From the NCBI GenBank assembly GCA_937942105.1, contig CALDFS010000034.1:1-22604 (forward strand): a stretch of 22,604 nt of DNA, in the 5' to 3' direction. This DNA comes from an uncultured Ruminococcus sp. (GTDB taxonomy: Bacteria; Bacillota; Clostridia; Oscillospirales; Ruminococcaceae). Below the pieces are notes generated by a model. That model was not told the DNA's origin. It did not search any database and saw only the letters and a program-made list of their open reading frames with translations. Numbering within the stretch: the stretch's first letter is position 1; the number at the start of each line of letters is the position of its first letter. Of the stretch, positions 1-8,544 are shown in pieces. The position numbers were made by a program, and so were the translations under genes.

Positions 1-127
1 TTCCTTTCTGATATGGGTTTTGTTTCTGGTAAATTCATTATACCATATCTTTGAGTAACTTCCTACTCTTTTGGGCTCATATCATTTTAACACATACATA
101 ATTTTTAATAAAATTTTCAAATATGTA

Positions 128-156
128 TTTACAAAATGGCTTTTAGGTGTTATAAT
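128..156 (+). promoter_or_regulatory. Sigma-A promoter of the secreted Fn3-module protein
   Basis: TTTACA (128-133) and a perfect TATAAT (151-156) are separated by exactly 17 bp. The predicted start is near 163, leaving a leader of about 25 nt before the ATG at 188, with an AAAGGAG ribosome binding site at 172-178. The region 1-127 upstream is AT-rich and holds no gene. It contains only a loose 7-bp inverted repeat (10-16 with 43-49) of doubtful meaning. Confidence 0.8.
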
Positions 157-187
157 AAACTTAATCAATTAAAAGGAGTGTCACAAA

Positions 188-2629
188 ATGACTAAAAGAT
201 TATTCGCAATAGTTTTAGCGGCTGTTCTCGCTATCACTATGTTCACGTTCCCGGTTGCAGCGTCAGCAAATGTCAATGCATCTTTGGAGCCTGATGGAAC
301 AAGGCTTAAATTGCAGTATACGGCTGGCAGCAATGTTGAAGGCTGTAACAAGGTTGTTATTAATTACCTTAAAGGAACATCAATTGCAAAAACCGTAACC
401 CGCACATCCACCGCTGACCTTAAGCTGGATGCTCACGATTTTGCCACCAGCACAGGCGGCGAATACACAGCTCAGGTGTTCTGGTATAACGGCAACATTC
501 AGCTTGCCAACTATACCACAAGAACCGTCATTGTGCCGATAACCACATCCGGTTCAAGCATGAAGGTTATCTACGATGGCAATGGAATCACCCTTGAATT
601 CACCCCTCAGAGCGGAGCTTCAGCCTACACAGCAGTGTATACTTACAAGTCCGGCAATCAGACGGTCAATGGTCAGCCTGTTCAGTTGAATCCTACCATT
701 GAAAATAATAAGGCTACCTGCACTTTCAATCCCGGTGTTTCCTACTCTAATCTTGTATCCATCAAGCTTTATATCGGAACTCCGAGCAGCTACAGCACCA
801 ATTACTTCGCTTCCTGGGGCAACACAAGCACCGGCACAGGTACTTCCACCGGCGGTCTTACCGTTCAGGGCAACGTAACTGCTCAGATTGTCAACGGCAG
901 CATCGTTGGTTCCATCACTGATACCAACTTCTCTCAGTATCGTGTAGGCATTTATTACTCCGGCTTGACTCAGCCCTCCTACAGCTATCCTACGTACAAG
1001 AGCTTCAGCTACTCGCTGAGCAGCCTGCCCAGCACCAATGTTCAGATTTATGTTGAAGGACTTTACAACTACAGCACCTGGCAGCAGGTCGGCATAATCT
1101 CCTACAACTACGGCAACAGCTCTTCCAGCACCACAGGAAATGTCAGCATCAGCTACTACAACGGCAATTACGTTGTTGGCTGGCCTGCTCTTTCCGGCGT
1201 TCAGTATTATGTTGTCAGCTACCAGGGCAACGGCATCACTTCCGGTCAAGCAACTGTCAACGGAAACACCAATTATTGGACTATTCCGTTCATTTCCTAC
1301 TCCAACAACTTCATTATTTACGTAAGCGCAGTTATGAATGACGGTACTCGCCGCGAGTTAGGCTATACCGGCTCAAGCTACGGCAATAACAATTCAATAT
1401 GGGGCAGCAGTCAGACAACCGGCGGCGTTGTAACTCAGGGCAGCAACTGCACCGTTACCAGCTACTCTAACTACGCTTATATTCAGTGGACCTCCTCCGG
1501 CGCAAGCGATTATGTAATCACGGTTTACCGCGACGGCGACAGCTCCGGTCTTAACTACTTTGTTTCCGGCTATCAGACCTACTATCAGATTCCGATTTCC
1601 AACACCTATAACTACAATGTAGTAATTTACAACAGATACAATTCCTATTCCCCTGTAGCAAGCGCTACCGTTAAGGCTTCCGCTACCTCCAGCCTTACCA
1701 ATGTCGGCGTAAAGAAGACTGAGATTGAGAACCTCAGAGTTACCGAATTGAACTCGTTCACCACATCCATTTCATGGGATAAGGTAAGCGACGCTGCCTG
1801 CTATGTTGTTACCTACGGTCTGCTCAACGGCGGTATCGCTGAAGAGGTTCCCGTATACAACAACTCCACAAGCACTACAATCCCCTTCGGTTCAAGCACT
1901 GCATATCAGGCAACCGTTTACGCTGTAACCTCTTCGGGTCGCAGCTCAGAAGTCGGTCATGTATACAACGTTCCCGGCACAACTGCCAGCAGTAGCAGCA
2001 GCAAGGATTATCCTTCCAACCTGACCGCTAAGTCTTCCAACAAGAAGATAAGCCTTTCCTGGAAGGCAGCTGACGGTGCTTCTTCCTACACCATCTACTA
2101 CAAGAGAGCTACTTCCTCCTCTTGGATCAAGATTAACCAGAAGATTACCAAGACTGCGGTCAACATCAGCGGTCTTACCAACAACATTGATTATGACTTC
2201 AAGGTTGTTCCTAACACCGGCAGCGAATCAGGCGTTGTAACTATTGCTCCTTCCGCTTCCACTTCAAAGACCGTTACCGCAAAGGATCCTTCCTCTTCTT
2301 CCAGCGATGGTGACGTTAACCTGGAGGATGAAGATCTCACCGTAACCTCTGTATCTTCCACCTCTGCCGGCAAGATCAAGATTACTTGGACCAATGTTGG
2401 CGCACCTTCCTACAAGATCTATGTAGCAGAAAGCACCAGCAACAGCTACAAGCCCTGCGGAACCTACACCGGAACCAGCGCAACCATCTCCACCTTCGGC
2501 ACAGGCTCCAGCGCAACCTCCTTCAAGAGCGGAAAGACCTATAAGGTAAGAATTATCAGAACCGATTACACCGGCTCTATTAAGGATGCTCTTAAGGCTT
2601 GCCCCTACAAGTCCGTTACTGTTAAATAA
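188..2629 (+). CDS. Secreted multi-domain protein with tandem Ig/fibronectin-III-like modules
   Basis: This 813-residue protein begins with a clear signal peptide (basic MTKR, hydrophobic core, likely cut after AASA near residue 27), so it is exported. The rest appears to be about eight beta-sandwich modules of 80-95 residues, roughly at 28-118, 124-210, 224-308, 317-395, 418-495, 515-595, 608-700 and 716-813. Ser/Thr/Gly linkers at 211-223, 310-316, 597-606 and 701-708 separate some of them. The last three are the most recognisable as Fn3 (for example ISLSWKAADGASSYTIYY near 621-638); the earlier ones are divergent and rich in Tyr, Asn and Ser. No LPXTG motif, SLH domain, dockerin or catalytic domain is visible, so cell attachment and function are unknown. 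Tyr, Asn and Phe codons are strongly biased to C-ending forms, which with the near-consensus promoter and strong terminator suggests high expression. It appears to be a single-gene unit. Adhesin, structural or carbohydrate-interacting roles are all possible. Confidence 0.8.
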   Translation: MTKRLFAIVLAAVLAITMFTFPVAASANVNASLEPDGTRLKLQYTAGSNVEGCNKVVINYLKGTSIAKTVTRTSTADLKLDAHDFATSTGGEYTAQVFWYNGNIQLANYTTRTVIVPITTSGSSMKVIYDGNGITLEFTPQSGASAYTAVYTYKSGNQTVNGQPVQLNPTIENNKATCTFNPGVSYSNLVSIKLYIGTPSSYSTNYFASWGNTSTGTGTSTGGLTVQGNVTAQIVNGSIVGSITDTNFSQYRVGIYYSGLTQPSYSYPTYKSFSYSLSSLPSTNVQIYVEGLYNYSTWQQVGIISYNYGNSSSSTTGNVSISYYNGNYVVGWPALSGVQYYVVSYQGNGITSGQATVNGNTNYWTIPFISYSNNFIIYVSAVMNDGTRRELGYTGSSYGNNNSIWGSSQTTGGVVTQGSNCTVTSYSNYAYIQWTSSGASDYVITVYRDGDSSGLNYFVSGYQTYYQIPISNTYNYNVVIYNRYNSYSPVASATVKASATSSLTNVGVKKTEIENLRVTELNSFTTSISWDKVSDAACYVVTYGLLNGGIAEEVPVYNNSTSTTIPFGSSTAYQATVYAVTSSGRSSEVGHVYNVPGTTASSSSSKDYPSNLTAKSSNKKISLSWKAADGASSYTIYYKRATSSSWIKINQKITKTAVNISGLTNNIDYDFKVVPNTGSESGVVTIAPSASTSKTVTAKDPSSSSSDGDVNLEDEDLTVTSVSSTSAGKIKITWTNVGAPSYKIYVAESTSNSYKPCGTYTGTSATISTFGTGSSATSFKSGKTYKVRIIRTDYTGSIKDALKACPYKSVTVK

Positions 2630-2650
2630 GTTTACGGTATAAAAAAGTTT

Positions 2651-2689
2651 ACCTGCCTCGGATTAAGTCCGGGGCAGGTTTTATTTATT
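2651..2689 (+). terminator. Rho-independent terminator of the Fn3-module protein gene
   Basis: An 11-bp stem (2651-2661 with 2669-2679, one T-G wobble) closes a 7-nt loop and is followed by TTTTATTTATT. It lies 21 nt after the stop codon. On the minus strand the same stem is followed by a T run, so it may also stop transcription coming from the right. Confidence 0.88.
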
Positions 2690-2691
2690 CA

Positions 2692-2729
2692 TATAAAAAG
2701 CAGCTCAATCTTTTGCGATTGAACCGCTT
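2692..2729 (-). terminator. Probable terminator of the minus-strand yitT-family/mmcQ-family operon
   Basis: Read on the minus strand, an AAGC...GCTT outer stem and a TCAATC/GATTGA inner stem are separated by a 3x3 internal loop and close a 6-nt loop. GCTTTTTATAT follows. It starts just after the stop of the MmcQ-like gene. The internal loop makes it weaker than the neighbouring plus-strand hairpin. Confidence 0.5.
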
Positions 2730-2732
2730 CAA

Positions 2733-3086
2733 TTACTTTGTCAGCCCATAGCTTACATCAACAAGCGAATAAATCTCTTCGGGATTATCAGCCTCGCTCA
2801 GTATAACCGTTATCCAATGCTCCTTGTTCATGTGATACGCAGGCTTAAAGCAGGGCTTTTTTATCAGCTCACCTATAAGCCGATGGTCGCACTTCAGGTT
2901 GAGAACGTCAACCTCCCCGCTTCCCGAAAGACCTAAGCTTTTAGGCTTTACCTTCATAATAAGCCCATACCATTTTTTGCTTCCGCGATGACGAAGCACA
3001 GCAGCGTCCGGCGTTTTTGCCCATGGGTAGTCAGGGTCGGTGCCGTATTGGTTCGATACGTACTCTAAAATGTCGTTCCTTGTCAT
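2733..3086 (-). CDS. MmcQ/YjbR family protein
   Basis: A 117-residue cytoplasmic protein of the MmcQ/YjbR (CyaY-like fold) family. Matching signs are its length, the N-terminal helix, the YPWAKTPDAAVLRHRGSKKW strand region, the KPK...LNLKCD block near 46-67, and the late AYHMNKEHWITVIL segment near 83-96. These small proteins resemble a double-wing DNA-binding fold, but their function is not settled. An AAAGGAC ribosome binding site (minus strand, plus coordinates 3094-3100) lies 7 nt before the ATG. The gene is 21 nt downstream of the YitT-family gene and probably shares its transcript. Nothing in the sequence indicates a specific target. Confidence 0.85.
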   Translation of the reverse strand: MTRNDILEYVSNQYGTDPDYPWAKTPDAAVLRHRGSKKWYGLIMKVKPKSLGLSGSGEVDVLNLKCDHRLIGELIKKPCFKPAYHMNKEHWITVILSEADNPEEIYSLVDVSYGLTK

Positions 3087-3107
3087 TTGTCCAGTCCTTT
3101 CGATATG

Positions 3108-3974
3108 TTAAAAGCTGTCTCCGCCGTGAAGCTTGTAGCCTTCGCCGAATACCTCGTTCGCCGTCGTTATTATTGCAAACGATTGGTCGTCGGTGTTTTT
3201 TATGACCTTAAGCGCATGTGACACCCTTGATTTCCTGATCACGCACAGAACAACCTTCTTTTCCTTTCCAGAATATGCGCCAACGCCATCAAGCAGCGTA
3301 ACGCCTGCGTCAAGGTCGTTCATCAGCGATTCTGTTATTTCGCGGTATTTGTCGCTGACAATAAGAATCATCTTGGCTTCGTTTGAACCGCTAAGAATAT
3401 GGTCCATAACTACGGCGGATATTATTATGCAAAGCGTTGCATACAATCCGGAATCGACGTTTTTGGAAACTATCACTGCGCAAAGAACAACCAGGCCGTC
3501 GGTTAATATAAAGAGCGTTCCTGCGGATATACCGCGGAATCTGACGCGCAGCAGCTTTACAATAATGTCCGTTCCGCCGGTGGTTGCTCCCTGCATCAGA
3601 ACAAGCTCCAAGCCGATTGCCATAAGGCATCCGCCGGCAACGCAGGCAAGCAGCGGGTCAGTGGTCAAAGGCCCGAACGGCAGAAGCAGGTTTATCATCA
3701 CCGATGAAAGCACAACCGATACAATTGTTGAGGTAAGAAAGCGTATCCCGAATTTGTATATTCCAAGACCTATTATCGGAATATTCAGGAACAGCACAAC
3801 TGTACCGATTTTGAAATCGGGAAAGAATTTTGCAATTATAATGGCAATACCTGTAAACCCGCCGGGAACTATGCCGTTTGGGTCAAGAAAAAGACTTATA
3901 GCAACGGCGTATATAACAGAGCCTATGCATATCAGAAGATATTTTAAAACAAAGCTTTTTATTTTTGCTTTCAT
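3108..3974 (-). CDS. YitT family membrane protein (DUF161 plus DUF2179)
   Basis: A 288-residue integral membrane protein of the YitT family. About five or six hydrophobic segments fill the first two thirds and include the family features SLFLDPNGIVPGGFTG near the first loop and MQGATTGGTDIIVKL in the middle. The C-terminal soluble part (MILIVSDKYREITESL to FAIITTANEVFGEG) matches DUF2179. Members are widespread in Firmicutes; transport has been suggested but the substrate is unknown. The frame is open up to 4043. I prefer the ATG at 3974 because AAAGGGG (3984-3990) sits 9 nt before it and the family usually begins with a short basic stretch such as MKAKIKS. It is first in a minus-strand pair with the MmcQ-like gene and diverges from the CotH gene. 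Confidence 0.9.
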   Translation of the reverse strand: MKAKIKSFVLKYLLICIGSVIYAVAISLFLDPNGIVPGGFTGIAIIIAKFFPDFKIGTVVLFLNIPIIGLGIYKFGIRFLTSTIVSVVLSSVMINLLLPFGPLTTDPLLACVAGGCLMAIGLELVLMQGATTGGTDIIVKLLRVRFRGISAGTLFILTDGLVVLCAVIVSKNVDSGLYATLCIIISAVVMDHILSGSNEAKMILIVSDKYREITESLMNDLDAGVTLLDGVGAYSGKEKKVVLCVIRKSRVSHALKVIKNTDDQSFAIITTANEVFGEGYKLHGGDSF

Positions 3975-4024
3975 AAATGTGTTCCCCTTTGCAACAAATA
4001 TATAAAAAATCTTAAAAAACAGGA

Positions 4025-4053
4025 TTGAAAAAAGCTCAGCCATATTGTATAAT
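4025..4053 (+). promoter_or_regulatory. Sigma-A promoter of the CotH-domain gene
   Basis: TTGAAA (4025-4030) and TATAAT (4048-4053) are 17 bp apart. Transcription would begin near 4060, about 45 nt before the preferred ATG at 4105. This promoter covers the upstream in-frame ATG at 4045, which argues against that codon being the start. Confidence 0.72.
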
Positions 4054-4071
4054 AATATTATACGCCGACAA
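4044..4071 (-). promoter_or_regulatory. Possible divergent promoter for the YitT-family gene
   Basis: On the minus strand, TTGTCG (4071-4066) and TACAAT (4049-4044) are separated by 16 bp. This gives 4 of 6 and 5 of 6 matches to the sigma-A consensus. It overlaps the -10 box of the opposite promoter (4048-4053). A second minus-strand TATAAT (4062-4057) has no acceptable -35 partner. Confidence 0.4.
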
Positions 4072-4075
4072 AAGG

Positions 4076-4092
4076 TTTCTGATTTTCAGAAA
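4076..4092 (+). repeat. Perfect 7-bp inverted repeat in the CotH leader
   Basis: TTTCTGA (4076-4082) and TCAGAAA (4086-4092) surround a TTT centre. It lies just after the predicted start of the CotH transcript, and its right arm runs into the AAAGG ribosome binding site (4090-4094). It could be an operator for a dimeric regulator of the divergent region, or a small leader hairpin that partly hides the ribosome binding site. Confidence 0.5.
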
Positions 4093-4104
4093 GGATGGTT
4101 TATC

Positions 4105-6501
4105 ATGCTGAAAAGAACACTTTCGATAATCCTATCTATAATAATACTTCTTTCTGCGGCTTCTGTCAATGCTTTTGCCGCGTCCGGAATTAAGGGTGTT
4201 GTTATCAACGAGGTCTGCTCATCGAATAAAAAATCTTTAAAGGATTCGCAGGGCGACTCTCCTGACTGGATAGAGCTTTACAACTCCGCCAAGTCAGACA
4301 TAAGCCTTAAGGGAGCATACCTTTCTGATGACCCGGAAAATCCTAAAAAATGGTCATTTCCGGATGTCACTATCGGTGCGGGGGAATATCTGATTGTTTT
4401 TGCTTCAGATAAGCAATCCACCAAGTCGGAGCTTCATACCGGCTTTAAGCTTTCCGGCGGGAAGGACAGCGTTATCCTCTCCTCGGCGGACGGCAGCGTT
4501 GCAGACAGCGTTCTTCTTCCCGATACCAAGGAGGATGAAACCTACGGCAGAAGCCCTGACGGTACAGGTGATTTCAAGCTGATGACGCCGACCCCGAAGG
4601 CTTCCAATGCTGGCTCGAAGCAGTCGGGAGTTGCTGCTCCGGTATTTTCCCATGCCAGCGGCTTCTATGACAGCCCCTTTAAGCTCACCATAACTGCCGG
4701 AAAGGGTCTTACGGTTTATTATACCACAGACGGCAGCAATCCCACAAGCAAATCCAAAAAATACAGCTCCCCGATATCTGTTATTGACCTTTCTGGCACC
4801 AAGGGCAAGCTTATGTATAAAACTGGAACCACTGCCGACGGCAACGAGAGCGTTAAGGGCACATCCTTTGACATGGGAACGGTTATTAGGGCGATTGCAA
4901 TAGATTCAAAGGGCAATAAGAGCGATATAACCACCTCGACCTATTTTGTAGGAAGCAAAATTGCGGAAAAATATAAAAATGTTGCGGTGATATCGGTAGT
5001 AACCGACCCTGACGGGCTTTACAATTATAATGACGGTATCTTCGTCAGGGGAAAAACCTTCGATAATTGGCGAAAGGAAAACCCCACCGCCGCTCTTGAC
5101 GGCGCAGCTCAGGCAAACTATAATCAGCGCGGCAGGGAGTGGGAGCGCGAGGCTCATGTTGATTTCTTTGACGGAACAGAGCTGGGCTTCTCCACCGAAT
5201 GCGGCATAAGAACTCAGGGCGGATGGTCGCGCGCGAACCAGCAGAAGAGCCTGAAATTCTATATGCGCTCGGAATACGGCGATTCAAAGCTCGACTATAA
5301 GCTGTTTGATGGCAATTTAGCCTATGACGACGGCAAGGAAATCAAGAGCTACAAGAAATTCATGATAAGAAACGGCGGCAATGACACATTTGTTATGACC
5401 TTCAAGTGCCCGTGGACGCAGTCGCTGGTGACAGACCTGAACTTTGCCACTCAGAGCGGTCGCCTTGCCGTATGCTTCTTGGACGGCGAGTATTGGGGGC
5501 ATTACACCCTTAACGAGGTCTATGATTCCAATTATATCGAGTCCAAATACGGCGTTCCCAAGGACGAGGCTGTTATGATAAAGGCAGGCTCGCTTGAAGA
5601 GGGCGTTGAAGGGGACGAAAAGCTCTTCAATGACGCTATCTACTTCCTTGAAAGCAGCGACATGACCAAGCCGGAAAACTACGCCAAGGCCTGTGAGCTT
5701 TTCGATATGGACAGCCTGCTTGATTATTTTGCGACAGAGCTTTATATAGGCAATCAGGACTGGGTATGGGGAAACTGGGCTTGCTGGAGGACGAGGACCG
5801 TCAATGAAGATGGCGGTAAGTATCACGACGGCAGATGGCGCTTTATGCTCTATGATACCGAGTTCTCAATGGATCTTTATAACGGCGGAAGAGACTACAG
5901 AATGGATTACCTTAAACAGCTCGTTGGCAACAAGAAGGACGGCTTTTTCGCCAATGCGCTTACCTCTTTAATGAAGAATGACGAATTCAAGCGAAGATTT
6001 GTCGTTGCCATGGAGAAGGTCGGAAATGTGTGCTTCGAGCCGACATATGCATCCGCAAGGCTTGACGAATACTACAAAACCTACTCGCCCTTCCTTTCGG
6101 CTCAGTTTCAAAGGTTCGGAAATGTCAGCTGGCAGAGCGCCGGGGGCGTAAAAAACAATGTTCAGTCCTTCAAGGGCTGGCTTAATAACAGGCTCAGCTA
6201 TCTTCCCACCATGCTTAAAAACGACCTTAATCTTTCCACCTCCAAGACAAGCAAGGTAAGCGTTTCATTGAGCGATACCAACGGCGGAGAGATTTATCTG
6301 GAAGATACCGCCATAAGGTTTACAAACGGCAAATGGAGCGGAAACTTCATTCCGGGATATAAGATAACCATAAAGGCGGTTCCGACCGAAGGGTATAAGT
6401 TCACCGGATGGTCGGGCGGCTACAATGGAACATCCGCCGCTATAACGGTAGACCCCAAAAGCGCGATAAGTCTTAAAGCAAATTTTGAAAAGGTGAAGTA
6501 A
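4105..6501 (+). CDS. Secreted CotH-kinase family protein with lamin-tail, chitobiase-like and InlB-type domains
   Basis: A 798-residue exported protein (signal peptide about 1-26, ending AFAAS). In order it carries a lamin-tail domain (about 30-145, VVINEVCSSN...DWIELYN), a chitobiase/hexosaminidase C-terminal-like beta-sandwich (about 177-283, LTVYYTTDGSNPTSKSKKY), a CotH domain (about 290-700) and a divergent InlB B-repeat-like end (about 722-798, GYKFTGWSGG). CotH of Bacillus spores is an atypical kinase that phosphorylates coat proteins. Matching core features here are GHYTLNEVYDSNYI (465-478) and MLYDTEFSMDLY (581-592), whose acidic residues match the metal-binding site position. Such multi-domain CotH proteins also occur in ruminal cellulolytic clostridia, where they need not be linked to spores; no dockerin is seen here. 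The ATG at 4105 is chosen over 4045 because it follows AAAGGA and starts the signal peptide. The phosphotransferase gene follows after only 9 nt, probably in one transcript. The substrate is unknown. Confidence 0.9.
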   Translation: MLKRTLSIILSIIILLSAASVNAFAASGIKGVVINEVCSSNKKSLKDSQGDSPDWIELYNSAKSDISLKGAYLSDDPENPKKWSFPDVTIGAGEYLIVFASDKQSTKSELHTGFKLSGGKDSVILSSADGSVADSVLLPDTKEDETYGRSPDGTGDFKLMTPTPKASNAGSKQSGVAAPVFSHASGFYDSPFKLTITAGKGLTVYYTTDGSNPTSKSKKYSSPISVIDLSGTKGKLMYKTGTTADGNESVKGTSFDMGTVIRAIAIDSKGNKSDITTSTYFVGSKIAEKYKNVAVISVVTDPDGLYNYNDGIFVRGKTFDNWRKENPTAALDGAAQANYNQRGREWEREAHVDFFDGTELGFSTECGIRTQGGWSRANQQKSLKFYMRSEYGDSKLDYKLFDGNLAYDDGKEIKSYKKFMIRNGGNDTFVMTFKCPWTQSLVTDLNFATQSGRLAVCFLDGEYWGHYTLNEVYDSNYIESKYGVPKDEAVMIKAGSLEEGVEGDEKLFNDAIYFLESSDMTKPENYAKACELFDMDSLLDYFATELYIGNQDWVWGNWACWRTRTVNEDGGKYHDGRWRFMLYDTEFSMDLYNGGRDYRMDYLKQLVGNKKDGFFANALTSLMKNDEFKRRFVVAMEKVGNVCFEPTYASARLDEYYKTYSPFLSAQFQRFGNVSWQSAGGVKNNVQSFKGWLNNRLSYLPTMLKNDLNLSTSKTSKVSVSLSDTNGGEIYLEDTAIRFTNGKWSGNFIPGYKITIKAVPTEGYKFTGWSGGYNGTSAAITVDPKSAISLKANFEKVK

Positions 6502-6510
6502 TTAAAAGCA

Positions 6511-8517
6511 ATGATATCCATTAAATCACGCAAAAACCTTATAATATCGGCGGCAATCGCGATTGCTCTTCTGATAATCGCCGCCCTGAATACCTCAGCA
6601 TTTGATGCCGAAGGCAGGACGGATTTTGCATCTATACTTAAATTTTTCTCCTGCTTTGCACTGTTTACGGCGGTTATGTTTGTTGACATAAAGCTGCCCA
6701 AGCTCGCCGGAAGCATTATTTCTGCTGTGCTCTTCGTTGTGGGACCTGTTCTGTGCTTTGAAACTGTCAGGGCGCTTGTAGGCGCAAAGCAGTACCACGA
6801 ATCCATTTATCTTGACAATCTGGTTTTCTATGCTGTTTTGCAGCTTGCGGTGTTTACATTGACGCAGTCCGTCAGAATATCGCTGCTGTGCGAGTTCACG
6901 CTGAGCTATATTCTGCACGCCGCCAATCAGATAGTGCTTTTATTAAGAGGAACCCCGCTTGTTCCCACCGACCTTTACGCTATCGGCACCGCTATGACTG
7001 TCACCACCCCGGACGAGTGGCATTTTGACTCTAATCTGCTGATAGGAACAGCCGCTTTTGCACTGATAACGGCGGTAAGCTTCAAGTTCAGAATGACATA
7101 TCCCAGGGTTTGGGTAAGGGCGATTGCCGCTATAGCTTCGCTGATACTTACAGCTGCCGGCGTGGTGTATATCTGGAATATCGATTACACATCCTATTCC
7201 ACATCGACCTTTGACACCGAATCCACCAACGATGTTAACGGCGTTGCGCTTAGCTTTTACATCAATTTCAGGAAGATGAAATATGATAAGCCGCTTAACT
7301 ACGACCCTTCTGCAATAGACGAATATCTTTCTCAGTATGAGGACGATACCTTGGATGATAATGCCGAGCTGCCCAACATAATAGTCATAATGAACGAGAG
7401 CTTTTCGGATCTGAGCTATTTGGGCAAGCTGAAAACCGACCAGCCCTATATGCCCTACTATAACGAGCTTATAAAGGACCATCCGCACGGAAAGCTGTTG
7501 GTATCTGTTTTGGGCGGCGGAACCTGCAACACCGAATTTGAATATCTGACCGGTCTTTCAATGATGTATACGCCGAACAGCTGTTATACTTATATGCAGC
7601 ACATAAGGCAGAATGTTCCTTCCATGGCCTCTTATCTTAAGGATTACGGCTATCAGGCGGTTGCAATGCATCCGTTTTACGAGGTCTGCTGGAAGCGCAA
7701 TTCAGTTTACAAATTCATGGGCTTTGATGATTTTGTCAGCGGCGAGGATATGACTACCGCCAAGAGCAAATACGTCAGCGCGGACAGATGGGAAAAGGGC
7801 TTCGGCGATGATGTGGAATACGTTCGCACCCTTATAAGCGACAGCTTCTTCTACGATAAGGTTATAGAGCAGTTTGAAAATAAGGATTCAGACAGAATAT
7901 TCATCTTTGGGGTGACTGTTCAGAACCATTCCGGCTACGAATACAAGGGAGCGGACTTTACAACCGATGTTCACGTTACCAACTACGACGGTTATTATCC
8001 CCGCACCGAGCAGTATTTATCCCTTATAAAGAAGTCGGACGAGGCTTTGAAGGAGCTTATAGGCTACTTTGAGAATGTGGACGAAAAGACGATGATAGTC
8101 TTCTTCGGCGACCATCAGCCCAACATAGAAATAACCTTCCTTAACAAAATAGCGCCCTACCGCAATCAGATAGTAAACAGCTTCCTTTCAAGGTATGAAA
8201 CCCCGTTCGTTATATGGACGAATTACGAGGTCGAGGGCAAGAATGACCTTGGCATAATAAGCCCGAATTTCTTAGGTGTGAAAACGCTTGAATATGCCGG
8301 CGTGCCGCTTTCAAGGGAGTGCAAAATGCTTAAAGATGTTGAGGAAATCGCCCCCGCAATGAACACCTGGGGATATTTCGACCGCGCGATAACCTGGAAC
8401 GAACGCAGAAACGAAGAACCATACCGGCAGGATGTTTTAAATGTATACAACTATTACACCTACTTCAACCTTCATTCCGAACGCGGGGAAGACGGCAAAT
8501 ACGCATCAGGTGAGTAG
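6511..8517 (+). CDS. LTA-synthase/OpgB-like membrane phosphoglycerol transferase (sulfatase fold)
   Basis: A 668-residue protein with six or seven N-terminal membrane segments (between about 9 and 222) and a large extracellular alkaline-phosphatase-superfamily domain (about 288-620). Expected active-site elements are present: metal ligand Glu296 in IIVIMNESFSDLS, nucleophile Thr338 in GGGTCNTEFEYLTGLS, His473 in QNHSGYEYKG, and Asp534-His535 in FFGDHQPNIE. LtaS and OpgB enzymes move glycerol phosphate from phosphatidylglycerol onto a membrane or envelope acceptor. The GGGTxxxEFEYLTG form resembles the wider LTA-synthase-like clostridial group, so the exact acceptor (teichoic acid, glycolipid or other glycan) cannot be assigned. 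The start lies 9 nt after the CotH gene stop; AGGTGA at 6491-6496 is a distant ribosome binding site, so translation is probably coupled. The window's PgsA would supply phosphatidylglycerol-type donors, though it is not in the same operon. Confidence 0.88.
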   Translation: MISIKSRKNLIISAAIAIALLIIAALNTSAFDAEGRTDFASILKFFSCFALFTAVMFVDIKLPKLAGSIISAVLFVVGPVLCFETVRALVGAKQYHESIYLDNLVFYAVLQLAVFTLTQSVRISLLCEFTLSYILHAANQIVLLLRGTPLVPTDLYAIGTAMTVTTPDEWHFDSNLLIGTAAFALITAVSFKFRMTYPRVWVRAIAAIASLILTAAGVVYIWNIDYTSYSTSTFDTESTNDVNGVALSFYINFRKMKYDKPLNYDPSAIDEYLSQYEDDTLDDNAELPNIIVIMNESFSDLSYLGKLKTDQPYMPYYNELIKDHPHGKLLVSVLGGGTCNTEFEYLTGLSMMYTPNSCYTYMQHIRQNVPSMASYLKDYGYQAVAMHPFYEVCWKRNSVYKFMGFDDFVSGEDMTTAKSKYVSADRWEKGFGDDVEYVRTLISDSFFYDKVIEQFENKDSDRIFIFGVTVQNHSGYEYKGADFTTDVHVTNYDGYYPRTEQYLSLIKKSDEALKELIGYFENVDEKTMIVFFGDHQPNIEITFLNKIAPYRNQIVNSFLSRYETPFVIWTNYEVEGKNDLGIISPNFLGVKTLEYAGVPLSRECKMLKDVEEIAPAMNTWGYFDRAITWNERRNEEPYRQDVLNVYNYYTYFNLHSERGEDGKYASGE

Positions 8518-8544
8518 AATAACAGCTGATAAAGTCAAAAATGA

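Noticed and set aside
10..68. Short inverted repeats (GATATGG/CCATATC and GAGTA/TACTC) at the left edge
   Set aside because: Arms are 5-7 bp with long or AT-rich spacing, no T run, and the upstream gene is not in the window, so no role can be supported.
620..1249. Antisense open frame of 209 codons within the Fn3-module gene
   Set aside because: Product is Ala/Val-rich with no domain, has no ribosome binding site, and mirrors the codon bias of the plus-strand gene.
3193..4005. Plus-strand open frame of 270 codons opposite the YitT-family gene
   Set aside because: The minus strand has a clear membrane-protein family match, ribosome binding site and start; the opposite frame shows no family features.
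4045..4104. Upstream start (ATG 4045) for the CotH protein
   Set aside because: It lies inside the -10 box, would put 20 charged residues before the signal peptide, and lacks a ribosome binding site.
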